Assembly: GCA_947178475.1 (NCBI GenBank)
Contig: CAMWYM010000004.1
Span: 1 to 64,000 of the forward strand
DNA: 64,000 bases
Source: an uncultured Clostridium sp.
GTDB lineage: Bacteria; Bacillota; Clostridia; Lachnospirales; Lachnospiraceae
Direction of reading: 5' to 3'
This document shows positions 30,798 through 40,679 of the stretch, piece after piece. Made by a program: the position numbers and the translations under genes. Positions within the stretch are counted from its first letter, which is position 1. Every line of letters begins with the position of its first letter. The notes under the pieces are model-generated. The model ran no database searches. It was given only the letters and a program-made list of their open reading frames with translations, and was not told the origin of the DNA.

Positions 30798-31907
30798 TCA
30801 TATCCTGACTGCATAATAATTTCTTGCAGTTTCTTCAATAACATTCAAAATCACCAGATGATTCAGTGCCATACACACCTCCTGCGGTGCAATTCCTGCA
30901 TCCCGAATAATATCATCCACGTATTTTGCTTCATCAACCCGTAAGCAACTATACACCATTTTTTCATTGGGTGCAAGAGCGTTTTTTGCAAAATTTTCTT
31001 CTATGCTATATTCAAGCCTCCTGCAATCTGACTTATTCTCTACCTGAAGAATCTCTAAAACATCCTCCACTCCTGTGACTATATGTGCTCCCATTCTTAC
31101 TAAATTATTACATCCCAGACTTTTGGAATCAGTGATTCGTCCGGGTATTGCCAAAATTTCCTTTCCCTGCTCCAGCCCTTGGTCCACAGTGATAAAGGTT
31201 CCACTTTTTTCCATTGCCTCCACCACCAAAACTCCATCTGCCAGACCTGCAATCAGACGATTTCTCTCCGGAAACAATCCCGCTGACGGCTTAATACCGA
31301 TGTTATTTTCTGATAGTATTCCTCCTTTTTCTTCCATTTGCAGAAACATCCGATAATTCTCTCTTGGATATACAACATCAATGCCACAGCCCAGTACGCC
31401 CATAGTATATCCCTCTGCCTCCAATGCACCGCAATGTGCCATTCCGTCAATCCCTCTGGCCAGTCCGCTGATTATTGAAACTCCACACCGTGCCAGCTCC
31501 CGTCCGAAAAAACGTGCCATTTCACTCCCGTATCGCGTACACTGCCTTGTTCCAATAATCGCAACCGCCTTTTGTCTCTCCGAAGGAAGCTTTCCCTTTA
31601 CATACAATCCCACAGGTGCATCAGGAATATTACGCAGACGTTCCGGATATTCCTTTGATTCAGGATGAATAAAAGAGATACCCTTCTCTCCCAGTCTCTG
31701 ATAGCTGCTTAAAATCTGCTTTTTATCCTTAGAAATGCTGAAGCCTTCCCTTTGCGGTATTCTGTTCAGAAACTTTATTATCTCCCGTTCCTCTGCATGA
31801 TATAATTTTTCTGGAGAACCAAATATATCCAGCATCTTATGACATGTTATGCGCCCAATCCCCGGAATATTATTAAACCAATACCAATAATAATCTTCTT
31901 TGTTCAT
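30798..31907 (-). CDS. dprA: DNA-processing protein DprA/Smf
   Basis: 369 aa; VAIIGTRQCTRYG, SGLARGIDGMAH, PERNRLIAGLADGVLVVEA. Confidence 0.96.
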   Translation of the reverse strand: MNKEDYYWYWFNNIPGIGRITCHKMLDIFGSPEKLYHAEEREIIKFLNRIPQREGFSISKDKKQILSSYQRLGEKGISFIHPESKEYPERLRNIPDAPVGLYVKGKLPSERQKAVAIIGTRQCTRYGSEMARFFGRELARCGVSIISGLARGIDGMAHCGALEAEGYTMGVLGCGIDVVYPRENYRMFLQMEEKGGILSENNIGIKPSAGLFPERNRLIAGLADGVLVVEAMEKSGTFITVDQGLEQGKEILAIPGRITDSKSLGCNNLVRMGAHIVTGVEDVLEILQVENKSDCRRLEYSIEENFAKNALAPNEKMVYSCLRVDEAKYVDDIIRDAGIAPQEVCMALNHLVILNVIEETARNYYAVRI

Positions 31908-33439
31908 TGCACTCCTCCCCCCTGATAAAATTCAGGCATACGATAGGAAAGTGCTTCTAATATATGGCTGCATTTCACTGCTTCTGAAGCCTCCATATCC
32001 GCAATGGTACGGGCAACCTTTAAAAGCTTTGATGCACCTCTTGCCGAAAGGTTATACTGTTCAAAAACCTCTCTCCTTAACTGATCCTCCTCTTTTCCCA
32101 ACTGACAAAATCCGTCCAAAAGATTGACCGGGATTTGTGAATTAAATCGAATGCCATAGGGCTCCAGCCTTCTCTGCTGTATTGCCTGTGTTGCCGTAAC
32201 ACGTTTCTTAATCGTTTCTGAGCTCTCTGTCTTTTCCTGTCCATATAATTCCTCATAATTCATTTTTTTAACCGAAATATTCATATCTATTCTGTCTAAC
32301 ATCGGTTCTGATACCTTTTTCAGGTAACGGTCAACTTGAGGTCTGGTGCAGTGGCACCTTTTGAGGTCCGGATAATACCCACAGGGACATGGATTCATCG
32401 CAGCCACCAGCATAAATTCACAGGGAAAGGTATAACTGCCCTGAAGTCGTGATATCGTAATCTTTCCATCTTCTAGAGGCTGCCTCATCATCTCAATGAT
32501 ATTTTTCTGAAATTCCAAAAATTCATCGAGAAACAATACACCATGATGTGCCAGACTAATTTCTCCCGGTTTGGGTATCTTACCCCCACCAATCAGTGCA
32601 TGTCCGGTAATGGAATGATGTGGTGTGCGGAAGGGTCTGCGTCTAATTAAACCTTCCTCCGAATCCAACAGACCATTCACACTATATATCTTTGTTAGTC
32701 CGATACTCTCCTGATAGGAAAGTTCGGGCATAATTGTGGGAATCCGTTTGGCTGCCATGGATTTGCCTGCCCCTGGTGGTCCTAAATAGAGAATATTGTG
32801 CATACCTGACACGGCAATTTCCGTTGCTCTCTTCATTGCCTTCTGCCCTTTTATATCGGCAAAATCCACAGAAAATGAGTCTGCATGATTTGCCTCTGGC
32901 TGACGGACTTCCTCTGGAGCAAGCTGCACTCCTCCCGTCAGGTGTTCCACCACCTGTTTAAGATTCTTCACCCCAAGAATATCCACTCCTGGTACAAAGG
33001 AAGCTTCTCTTCTATTATCATAAGGAAGAATAATCGTATTTACCCCCATCTTCTGTGCGTAATCAACAATAGGGAGAATCCCTCTAACTGCCCGCACATC
33101 ACCATTTAAGGACAACTCACCAATCATCAAAATCCCCTCTAATGACTGCACAGGGATATAGCCATATGCCGACAGCAGCGCAATGCTGATGGGTAAATCA
33201 TAGACAGAACCTTCCTTACGGACATCTGCTGGTGAAAGATTAATGGTAATTCGTTTTGGTGGAATCTGGTAACCCGAGTTTTTCAGAGCTGTCCGCACCC
33301 GGTCACTCGCCTCACGTACTTCAGATGCTAAGAAGCCTACCATATTAAATACTGGCAGCCCCTCGCTTACATCGGCCTCTACCGTGATGAGTCTGCCTTC
33401 GACCCCATGTAAAGTACCGCTAAGAATTTTGCTATACAT
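31904..33439 (-). CDS. comM: YifB/ComM family Mg-chelatase-like ATPase
   Basis: MYSKILSGTLHGVEGRLITVEADVSEGLPVFNMVG; LGPPGAGKSMAAKRIPTIMP; ORF track start 33490 over-extended. Confidence 0.95.
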   Translation of the reverse strand: MYSKILSGTLHGVEGRLITVEADVSEGLPVFNMVGFLASEVREASDRVRTALKNSGYQIPPKRITINLSPADVRKEGSVYDLPISIALLSAYGYIPVQSLEGILMIGELSLNGDVRAVRGILPIVDYAQKMGVNTIILPYDNRREASFVPGVDILGVKNLKQVVEHLTGGVQLAPEEVRQPEANHADSFSVDFADIKGQKAMKRATEIAVSGMHNILYLGPPGAGKSMAAKRIPTIMPELSYQESIGLTKIYSVNGLLDSEEGLIRRRPFRTPHHSITGHALIGGGKIPKPGEISLAHHGVLFLDEFLEFQKNIIEMMRQPLEDGKITISRLQGSYTFPCEFMLVAAMNPCPCGYYPDLKRCHCTRPQVDRYLKKVSEPMLDRIDMNISVKKMNYEELYGQEKTESSETIKKRVTATQAIQQRRLEPYGIRFNSQIPVNLLDGFCQLGKEEDQLRREVFEQYNLSARGASKLLKVARTIADMEASEAVKCSHILEALSYRMPEFYQGGGVQ

Positions 33440-33500
33440 AAAATGGAACTCCTCTTCCATTTTTAAATACGAACAAACATATTGTATCAAATCAGATACA

Positions 33501-33536
33501 AAAAAGCAAGCCTTTTACTAAAAAAGCTTGCTTTTT
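33501..33536 (-). terminator. Terminator after nrdR (symmetrical, could act both ways)
   Basis: AAAAAGCAAGC...GCTTGCTTTTT 11-bp inverted repeat between nrdR and comM. Confidence 0.75.
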
Positions 33537-33579
33537 CGTATGTCATGATAAATTTGATTGCTAACAGCTCTAAAAATCA

Positions 33580-34029
33580 CTAATTCAACAATTTTTTCAA
33601 CTCATCCATAAAGATATTGACATCCTTAAATTCGCGATATACAGAAGCAAAGCGCACATAAGCTACCTGATCAAGTGTCTTTAACTCTTCCATGACAAGC
33701 TCGCCAATTATGGAACTGTCAACCTCCTTTTGTTCTAAATTAAATATTTTAGTCTCTACCCGGTCAATGCACTTTTCAATATCATCTACAGAAATCGGAC
33801 GCTTATGACAAGATTTGATAATCCCAGCCTCCACCTTTGAGCGGTCATAGGTCTCCCGAATTTTATCTTTTTTAATGATAATAAGCGGAATGGTCTCTAT
33901 CTTTTCATAAGTGGTAAACCGTTTCCCGCAGTCATCGCATTCCCTTCTCCTGCGAATGGAGCTGTTATCGTCCGCTGGTCTCGAATCAATTACTCTCGTG
34001 TTATCCTCTCCACAAAATGGACATTTCAT
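33580..34029 (-). CDS. nrdR: Transcriptional repressor NrdR
   Basis: 149 aa; [42 protein letters not shown] zinc ribbon plus ATP-cone. Confidence 0.98.
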   Translation of the reverse strand: MKCPFCGEDNTRVIDSRPADDNSSIRRRRECDDCGKRFTTYEKIETIPLIIIKKDKIRETYDRSKVEAGIIKSCHKRPISVDDIEKCIDRVETKIFNLEQKEVDSSIIGELVMEELKTLDQVAYVRFASVYREFKDVNIFMDELKKLLN

Positions 34030-34127
34030 ATCTGTATCCTCCTATGTATTTCTATAACTGATTTTGTCACTTTTCATCAGTTGCTCTGTGCATCACATAT
34101 ATAACATTCTCGTGTATCCTGTACCGC

Positions 34128-34388
34128 CTATTCTTCCTTCATTATCACGTTATCCAGACACACATCCACCAATATAATATCCGGTCCGATCCGGACCACA
34201 TCACAAAACTTTATGTAATATCGCTCACATCTTCCAAAACATGAGAAAAAGCGCACCGGAACCGGTACAATCAGACCACAAATCTGACCGCTGCAGGGAT
34301 CAAACTCCATGTCAGCTACACAGCCGATCCTCTTACAATCCTTGCAGTTAATCACTTCCTTCTGCCTTAAGTCCAAAAACGTCATCAC
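34128..34388 (-). CDS. YlmC/YmxH family sporulation protein (PRC-barrel)
   Basis: 86 aa; LDLRQKEVINCKDCKRIGCVADMEFDPCSGQICGLIVP. Confidence 0.85.
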   Translation of the reverse strand: MMTFLDLRQKEVINCKDCKRIGCVADMEFDPCSGQICGLIVPVPVRFFSCFGRCERYYIKFCDVVRIGPDIILVDVCLDNVIMKEE

Positions 34389-34536
34389 GGCACCAAATCA
34401 ATCTTATTATAACAATATATGCCGTTTTTCCGTTAAAAGACACGAAAATTGAACTTTACATAATCTCTTTACCTTTCGATTATACAATATCTGTCAAAAA
34501 AAAGCTACTAAAATTATGAACATTTTGCAAAAAACT

Positions 34537-34565
34537 TTTAACTTCCACCTCTGATATGCTATAAT
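34537..34565 (+). promoter_or_regulatory. Candidate promoter with extended -10 for the 34601 gene
   Basis: TTTAAC-N17-TATAAT with TG extension (TATGCTATAATGT). Confidence 0.5.
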
Positions 34566-34600
34566 GTCACCAACGTTATATACAAATAAGGAGACTTTTT

Positions 34601-35476
34601 ATGTCAAACACAGATAACAAGCCAAAAGAACCCCAAAAAACAGTTGCCAGTGAGAATACCTCAACTACGGAGCAGCACAAATCAGAAAATAGCACCACCG
34701 GTGAAAACAAAAAAACGAATGAGGAAAAAAAACTGGATTTATATGCTGAGGATTCTCTTGCGCTAGCCGGTCTGTCTTTTAAGGAAAAAACTGCTTATAA
34801 ACGCAGCTTATACAAAAAACGCATTGCTGACATGGATACCAAAGATAAAATCAGTTACACATTTGTATACTATAAATGGCATTTTTTATTCTTTGTCTTT
34901 CTGCTCGTCATCGCAGGCTGGTGTATACGAACCGCCTACCGCACTACCCTTCCAACAGTACTGAGTGTCGCCATTTTAAACGACCCTTATAACCACACTG
35001 CCGCTGACTATATTCCGGAAGCATTCCGGCAATATCATCAGCTTGACAAAAAGAACTTTTTTAAGGTATATACTGACCTTTTTGTTTCCTCCACAGAAGA
35101 TAAAGAACAACTCGGTACTACAATGACCGACTACCAGAAAATTGGTTATTACAATATGTACGATATGCTGGACGCAATCATCGGCGATGAGGAAGCGCTG
35201 ACTCTCTATGCTACCTCCGATGATACTACCGGTATTGATTTAAGTATGGACGAAGCCCTATATAAAAAAATCAAAGATCATGTTATCACTATGTCCGACC
35301 CTACCGGCATAAAAAATGACGGCAAGCCATATGCTGCCGCCATTGATATCAGTGATACTGAATTCGTAAAAAATTGTGGGATTTCCTATGACAAGGTATA
35401 TCTGATGATTCCCAGCACCAAATACACGGATAATCAAGGAACCATCGATTTAATCAAGCTTATTTTCTCCCTGTAA
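34601..35476 (+). CDS. Uncharacterised single-TM protein with disordered cytoplasmic N-terminus and extracytoplasmic domain
   Basis: 291 aa; good RBS (AAGGAGA), Lys/Glu/Thr-rich N-terminus, YYKWHFLFFVFLLVIAGWCI TM; no family recognised with certainty. Confidence 0.8.
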   Translation: MSNTDNKPKEPQKTVASENTSTTEQHKSENSTTGENKKTNEEKKLDLYAEDSLALAGLSFKEKTAYKRSLYKKRIADMDTKDKISYTFVYYKWHFLFFVFLLVIAGWCIRTAYRTTLPTVLSVAILNDPYNHTAADYIPEAFRQYHQLDKKNFFKVYTDLFVSSTEDKEQLGTTMTDYQKIGYYNMYDMLDAIIGDEEALTLYATSDDTTGIDLSMDEALYKKIKDHVITMSDPTGIKNDGKPYAAAIDISDTEFVKNCGISYDKVYLMIPSTKYTDNQGTIDLIKLIFSL

Positions 35477-36643
35477 AATAAGCTTTAACCGGCTGGTTCC
35501 GATTGCCGGTCTGCTCACTCCGAAATTATCAGCTATTGTTGCCCCAATATCTGCAAAGGTATCCAAGGTACCCAGATTAATCCCGCTCTTCATCTTTCGG
35601 TGATACATCAATACCGGAATATACTCTCTCGTGTGGTCACTTCCTCGAAAGGTGGGGTCACATCCATGGTCTGCATTGATAATTAGTAAATCATCATCCT
35701 GCATCCTTGCAAGTATTTTACCGAGCTCCTCATCGAAGGTCTCCAGTCCCTGAGCATACCCCTCTACATCTCTCCGATGTCCCCATGTCGAATCAAACTC
35801 CACCAAATTGGTAAAAATCAGCCCCTCTCGCTGGGTTTCCATAAAATCTGCGGTCTTTTCCATTCCATCCACGTTACTTTTGGTGTGCAGTGCATCTCCA
35901 ATGCCAACTCCGCCAAAAATATCCTCAATCTTGCCTACAGCCGTGACACGATATCCAGACTCCTTCAAATAAACCAGAAGATTATTTTCATCTGGTTTTA
36001 ACGAAAAATCTCTGCGGTTTGGTGTACGGACAAATTTATTCCCCTCTGTAATAAAAGGTCTGGCAATCACTCTCGCCACCGCATGTTCTCCCTGCAAAAG
36101 CTCCCGCGCTTCCTGACAGATTCCATATAACTCATTCAGTGCAATCACACTCTCATGAGCAGCAATTTGAAATACCGAATCAGCAGAGGTATAGACAATA
36201 GGATATCCTGTCTTTACATGGTCACCGCCAAGCTCATTGATAATCTGCGTACCGCTGGCCACAATATTGCCAAGGTATCCTTTGCAGCCTGTCCGTTTCA
36301 CGAACTCCTCCATAAGCTCTGCTGGAAAGCCCATTGGATATGTAGGAAATGCCTGCTTCGTTTCAATCCCTACCATCTCCCAATGTCCGATGGTGGTATC
36401 CTTTCCGTTAGACAGCTCCTTTGCCTTGCCATAGGCACCAACAGGCACTGTGTCTGTCTTTGGCAGTGTAGTTCCGTCAATGGAAAACAATCCCAGTTGT
36501 TGTAAATGCGGTACATTCAAATGTCCCCGTTTTCGGAATATATTGCCAAGAGTGTCTGCACCTGCATCGCCAAAGGCTTGTGCGTCTGGTGCTTCTCCAA
36601 TACCCACACTGTCCAGTACAATCCAAATTACTCGTTTAAACAT
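35450..36643 (-). CDS. deoB: Phosphopentomutase
   Basis: MFKRVIWIVLDSVGIGEAPDAQAFGDAGADTLGNI; NADHGCDPTFRGSDHTREYIPVL; start corrected from 36667. Confidence 0.97.
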   Translation of the reverse strand: MFKRVIWIVLDSVGIGEAPDAQAFGDAGADTLGNIFRKRGHLNVPHLQQLGLFSIDGTTLPKTDTVPVGAYGKAKELSNGKDTTIGHWEMVGIETKQAFPTYPMGFPAELMEEFVKRTGCKGYLGNIVASGTQIINELGGDHVKTGYPIVYTSADSVFQIAAHESVIALNELYGICQEARELLQGEHAVARVIARPFITEGNKFVRTPNRRDFSLKPDENNLLVYLKESGYRVTAVGKIEDIFGGVGIGDALHTKSNVDGMEKTADFMETQREGLIFTNLVEFDSTWGHRRDVEGYAQGLETFDEELGKILARMQDDDLLIINADHGCDPTFRGSDHTREYIPVLMYHRKMKSGINLGTLDTFADIGATIADNFGVSRPAIGTSRLKLILQGENKLD

Positions 36644-36682
36644 CCATACACCTCCGCTTCCGTCCATAGCCTGACAGAACCG

Positions 36683-37516
36683 TTAATCATCCTTCAATCT
36701 TAATGAACTATGCCCCGACTGATTATCAGTTTCTGGCTTATAATCATCCGCAACACCCATTCCAAGTCCATCGGCAGCAGAATGAACCTCACTGCCTAAA
36801 TCCATATCCCCAAAAGCACTTCTCGTTTCTGGCTGATATGTATCGGCATCATTTCTGACTACAGATTCCTGCCTGTCTGATGGACCGTTGGCAAACACAA
36901 CTTGATTTTTTCTCCTCTCAGATATAACAGGAATCACAACTATGGCAATTCCGATAAAAAGACATACGACACCAACCATAAGCTCCCAGCCCCAACCGTC
37001 ATAATTATCACATTTAATATAATACTCCAGAATCAGGCTGTTAATTTCACTGTCGGTAAATCCGATATCCCGCATATAATCCTGCAGATACCCCTTCGTC
37101 TCACCACTCATTTTCATGACTCTTCCCTTAAAGTGAACCGGTGTCGGCGATGTATCGGTCTCCCCCATCATATAGGCATATGTTGCGTCAGCCTGAGCAT
37201 TTAATTCTGACTCCTGAGAACTATTTAAATTCAACAGCCCCATATACTGTTTCTCGCCTACAGCAATCATATAATTATACTTTGAGTCTCCGGTCTTTAT
37301 CCCGTTTCTCGTTGTATAATTCTCCTCAAAGGCTCCCAGATTAGCATAGAGATCCCCTTCCACCAGTATGCCCTTTTCAAAATCTGCCTCCGTCATGGCA
37401 TTAAAATCTTCCGGGGTCTTCCTGCTATAAATAAAATCCCTGGCGCCCATAAAGCTAAGAACGGCACCTATACCAATCAAGGCAAATATCAACCTTCCCA
37501 ATACATTATTTCCCAT
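36683..37516 (-). CDS. Uncharacterised two-TM membrane protein
   Basis: 277 aa; TM near N-terminus, second TM (LMVGVVCLFIGIAIVVIPVI), hydrophilic tail. Confidence 0.7.
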   Translation of the reverse strand: MGNNVLGRLIFALIGIGAVLSFMGARDFIYSRKTPEDFNAMTEADFEKGILVEGDLYANLGAFEENYTTRNGIKTGDSKYNYMIAVGEKQYMGLLNLNSSQESELNAQADATYAYMMGETDTSPTPVHFKGRVMKMSGETKGYLQDYMRDIGFTDSEINSLILEYYIKCDNYDGWGWELMVGVVCLFIGIAIVVIPVISERRKNQVVFANGPSDRQESVVRNDADTYQPETRSAFGDMDLGSEVHSAADGLGMGVADDYKPETDNQSGHSSLRLKDD

Positions 37517-37546
37517 TTGTTATTCCCCTCCTGAATTTTCTTTCGT

Positions 37547-38578
37547 TTATAAAAGCTCTGCCATTTCCAGCAGCAATTTTTCCGATTTCTCCCAGCCGAG
37601 GCACGGATCCGTAATGGATTTACCATAACAGCCTGCCCCGATTGCCTGATTGCCGTCCTCAATATAAGATTCCACCATGACTCCCTTCACCAGCTTTGCC
37701 ACATCGGTACTGTGCCGCATACTGTGAAGGATCTCTTTCACTATACGTGGCTGCTCATCCCATTTCTTACCGGAATTATTGTGATTCGCATCCACGATAA
37801 CTGCAGGATTCTTAAGCTTTGGAAACTTCTCATAGGCCTCATGCAGCAAAATCAAATCCTCATAATGATAATTCGGCATCGAAACACCGTGACGGTTCAG
37901 AGAACCTCTAAGAATACAGTGGGTAAGTGGATTCCCATCTGATTTAACCTCCCAGCCGGCTGTCATAAAGGTGTGTCCTGACTGACCTGCAATACAGGAA
38001 TTCATCATGACAGAATAATCACCAGAGGTAGGATTTTTCATTCCCACAGGAACATCAATTCCCGAAGCAGTCAACCGATGGGACTGATTTTCAACAGACC
38101 TGGCACCTACTGCCACATAAGACAAAATATCGGACAGATATGGCCAATTATCCGAATAAAGCATCTCATCCGCCGCGGTCAGACCTGTTTTTGCAATGGA
38201 ATCAATATGCATCTTGCGGATTGCCTTTAACCCCTCCAAAAAATTTGGCTTTTCCTCAGGATTAGGCTGATGCAGCATTCCCTTATAGCCGGAGCCATTA
38301 GTCCTCGGCTTATTCGTATAAATACGCGGAATAATAATAATCTTATCCTTTATCTTCTCCTGTACCTTGGCCAAACGGCTGATATAATCTAAAACGGCCT
38401 CTTCATTATCCGCAGAGCACGGACCGATAATCGCAATAAACTTATCAGACTCACCGGTAAATACCTTTGCAATCTCCGCATCTCTTTCGGCCTTCACTTT
38501 TTTTAATTCATCCCCCATCGGAAACAGCTCTTTTATTTCCTCTGCTGATGGGACCTGTTCAATGTAATGTAAACCCAT
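37547..38578 (-). CDS. 3-deoxy-7-phosphoheptulonate (DAHP) synthase, class I
   Basis: 343 aa; IAIIGPCSADNEEAVLDYISRLAKVQEK, PRTNGSGYKGMLHQP, VIVDANHNNSGKKW. Confidence 0.94.
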   Translation of the reverse strand: MGLHYIEQVPSAEEIKELFPMGDELKKVKAERDAEIAKVFTGESDKFIAIIGPCSADNEEAVLDYISRLAKVQEKIKDKIIIIPRIYTNKPRTNGSGYKGMLHQPNPEEKPNFLEGLKAIRKMHIDSIAKTGLTAADEMLYSDNWPYLSDILSYVAVGARSVENQSHRLTASGIDVPVGMKNPTSGDYSVMMNSCIAGQSGHTFMTAGWEVKSDGNPLTHCILRGSLNRHGVSMPNYHYEDLILLHEAYEKFPKLKNPAVIVDANHNNSGKKWDEQPRIVKEILHSMRHSTDVAKLVKGVMVESYIEDGNQAIGAGCYGKSITDPCLGWEKSEKLLLEMAELL

Positions 38579-38695
38579 TTCTATAATCTCCTTTTCTATT
38601 GTAAATTATTATTTTCTTGTCTTTGCCGCAACAGCTGCAAGGCTGCTGCCCTACATGCACCACGTTTGACAGTTTAGCACGTTGAAGTGAAAAAA

Positions 38696-40015
38696 TCAAC
38701 CGTCTGCCAAGGAATAGCCTCCAAAAAACTTAAGTAAAATTCTTTTCAAAATATACTCATATGTAATTTTAGTACGTTTTTCCATAGAATACAATGGAAC
38801 AATTTTGTAAACCTCATCGTTAATCGTGATAGTCACCTCTCCTATTGTCTGTCCCTGCTCCACCGGAGCAGACAATGCCACCGGCAGCTTTACATTAAAA
38901 TTCACTTTTTCATCCTCCCGTAAAAGCAATGCAACAGCTTCCTGATTATAGGGAGTTATACTGCCACCCTCAATACTGTCAGCCACCGGAATCTGTTGAA
39001 AGGTAATTCCGGTCGGAAGAATTTCCTTTAAATTGTACTGTGATATGCCGTAATTCATCAAGCCTGCCGTATCCTTCCACTTATAGGTCTTATGGGGCGG
39101 CCACCCACAGGCAAGCACAACACTGACAAGACGCTTTCCCTCCCGGTCAACAGCTCCCACAAAACAGTAGCCGGCATTCCCTGTAAATCCAGTCTTTATT
39201 CCGATTGCTCCCTCATAGGAGGTCAAAAAGCGGTCCTTGTTATTAACAGTAAATGCTCTGCCGGTAGTCTGTTCATGAAAGCTATAGGATGGAGTCTGCA
39301 CAATCTGTAAAAAGGTTTCATTTTGAATGGCATAACTGGAAATCAGGGCTAAATCATAAGCAGTGGTATAATGATTTTCTGCGTCCAAGCCGTTAGGCGT
39401 AACAAAGTTCGTGTTATATGCCCCTAATTCCTGTGCCTTTTCATTCATCATAGCAGCGAAGCCCTCCACACTCCCCCCTACATGCTCAGCAATTGCCACA
39501 GCAGTATCATTATGGGATTCCAGCATCAATGAATACACCAAGTCTCCCAACCGGTATTGTTCATCTTTTCGTATATTAAGCTGGACATCCGGCATGGAGG
39601 CGGCATAGGCGGAGACCGTCACAATATCATCAAGATTTGCATTTTCAAGAGTAACCAGAAGGGTCATGATTTTTGTCGTGCTGGCCATAGGAGCCTGTTC
39701 ATAGCCTGATTTTTCAAATAACACCCTTCTGTTTGTAGCATCCATCAGCAGTGCATACTTGGCATTCAGATTGGGAAGGACTGCCGTATCCGTTACCGTG
39801 TTTACCAATTCCTGCCCTTCTTTTTCGTCTGGTATCAGGACACCATCACTTAACGATAGCTGATAGGTGTACATTTCATTGGTATCTCTTTGGCTGACAC
39901 GAATTTCCCCCTGATGAATAATCACGCATGATAATGCAAGAAAAAGCGCAAAGCTCCAAATAAAAAAAGAATCCTGTGTTGACTCATCCGTTCTGATAAA
40001 TTGAAAAAAAGACAT
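38696..40015 (-). CDS. D-alanyl-D-alanine carboxypeptidase (DacF-like)
   Basis: 439 aa; PMASTTKIMTLLVTLE (SxxK), KTGFTGNAGYC (KTG). Confidence 0.92.
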   Translation of the reverse strand: MSFFQFIRTDESTQDSFFIWSFALFLALSCVIIHQGEIRVSQRDTNEMYTYQLSLSDGVLIPDEKEGQELVNTVTDTAVLPNLNAKYALLMDATNRRVLFEKSGYEQAPMASTTKIMTLLVTLENANLDDIVTVSAYAASMPDVQLNIRKDEQYRLGDLVYSLMLESHNDTAVAIAEHVGGSVEGFAAMMNEKAQELGAYNTNFVTPNGLDAENHYTTAYDLALISSYAIQNETFLQIVQTPSYSFHEQTTGRAFTVNNKDRFLTSYEGAIGIKTGFTGNAGYCFVGAVDREGKRLVSVVLACGWPPHKTYKWKDTAGLMNYGISQYNLKEILPTGITFQQIPVADSIEGGSITPYNQEAVALLLREDEKVNFNVKLPVALSAPVEQGQTIGEVTITINDEVYKIVPLYSMEKRTKITYEYILKRILLKFFGGYSLADG

Positions 40016-40080
40016 ATTTTCACACTAGCACCTATTTGATACAAGTATATGAAACTGCCATTTTCTTTATCACATATTTT

Positions 40081-40665
40081 TTAATCCTTTACCGGTGCAA
40101 AGGACAGCTGTGCTTCCTCCATGGCCTGCTGCTTAAAGTCTTCAATCTTATCCGGTGTGATAATCGGCAGCTCATCGGTAGACTGTACACCAAAGCTTCT
40201 CAAAAAGTCATCGGTAGTCCCAAAAAGGATAGGTCGCCCTGCTGCTTCCAAACGTCCGACCTCCTGAATCAGATTATATTCCACTAATTTATTCACTGCA
40301 TGTACACAGGAAACACCTCGTATCGCTTCAATCTCCTGTCTGGTAATAGGCTGCTTGTATGCTACAATGGAGAGTGTTTCCAACAGCACATCGGTCAGTA
40401 TATGCTTCTTCGGAATATTGATTACTTTTACCAGGGTGTCATAATAGTCTGCCTTGGTACACATTTGAAATGCATCCTCCAGCTCAACAATCCTGACTCC
40501 GCGATTCACACCATCATATTTATCCATCATATTATGTATAATTTTTACCACTGTATCCACGTCTAATTCCAGTGCCTGGGCAATCCTCTCTCTTCCGACT
40601 GCCTCTCCCACCGAAAACAGTATCGCCTCGATTTTTCCTTCTATTACATTAATATCCTGTTCCAT
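40081..40665 (-). CDS. scpB: Segregation and condensation protein ScpB
   Basis: MEQDINVIEGKIEAILFSVGEAVGRERIAQALELD; the track start at 40776 reads through a repeat element; AGGAG lies just upstream of ATG at 40665. Confidence 0.94.
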   Translation of the reverse strand: MEQDINVIEGKIEAILFSVGEAVGRERIAQALELDVDTVVKIIHNMMDKYDGVNRGVRIVELEDAFQMCTKADYYDTLVKVINIPKKHILTDVLLETLSIVAYKQPITRQEIEAIRGVSCVHAVNKLVEYNLIQEVGRLEAAGRPILFGTTDDFLRSFGVQSTDELPIITPDKIEDFKQQAMEEAQLSFAPVKD

Positions 40666-40679
40666 ATTTACTCCTGTCA

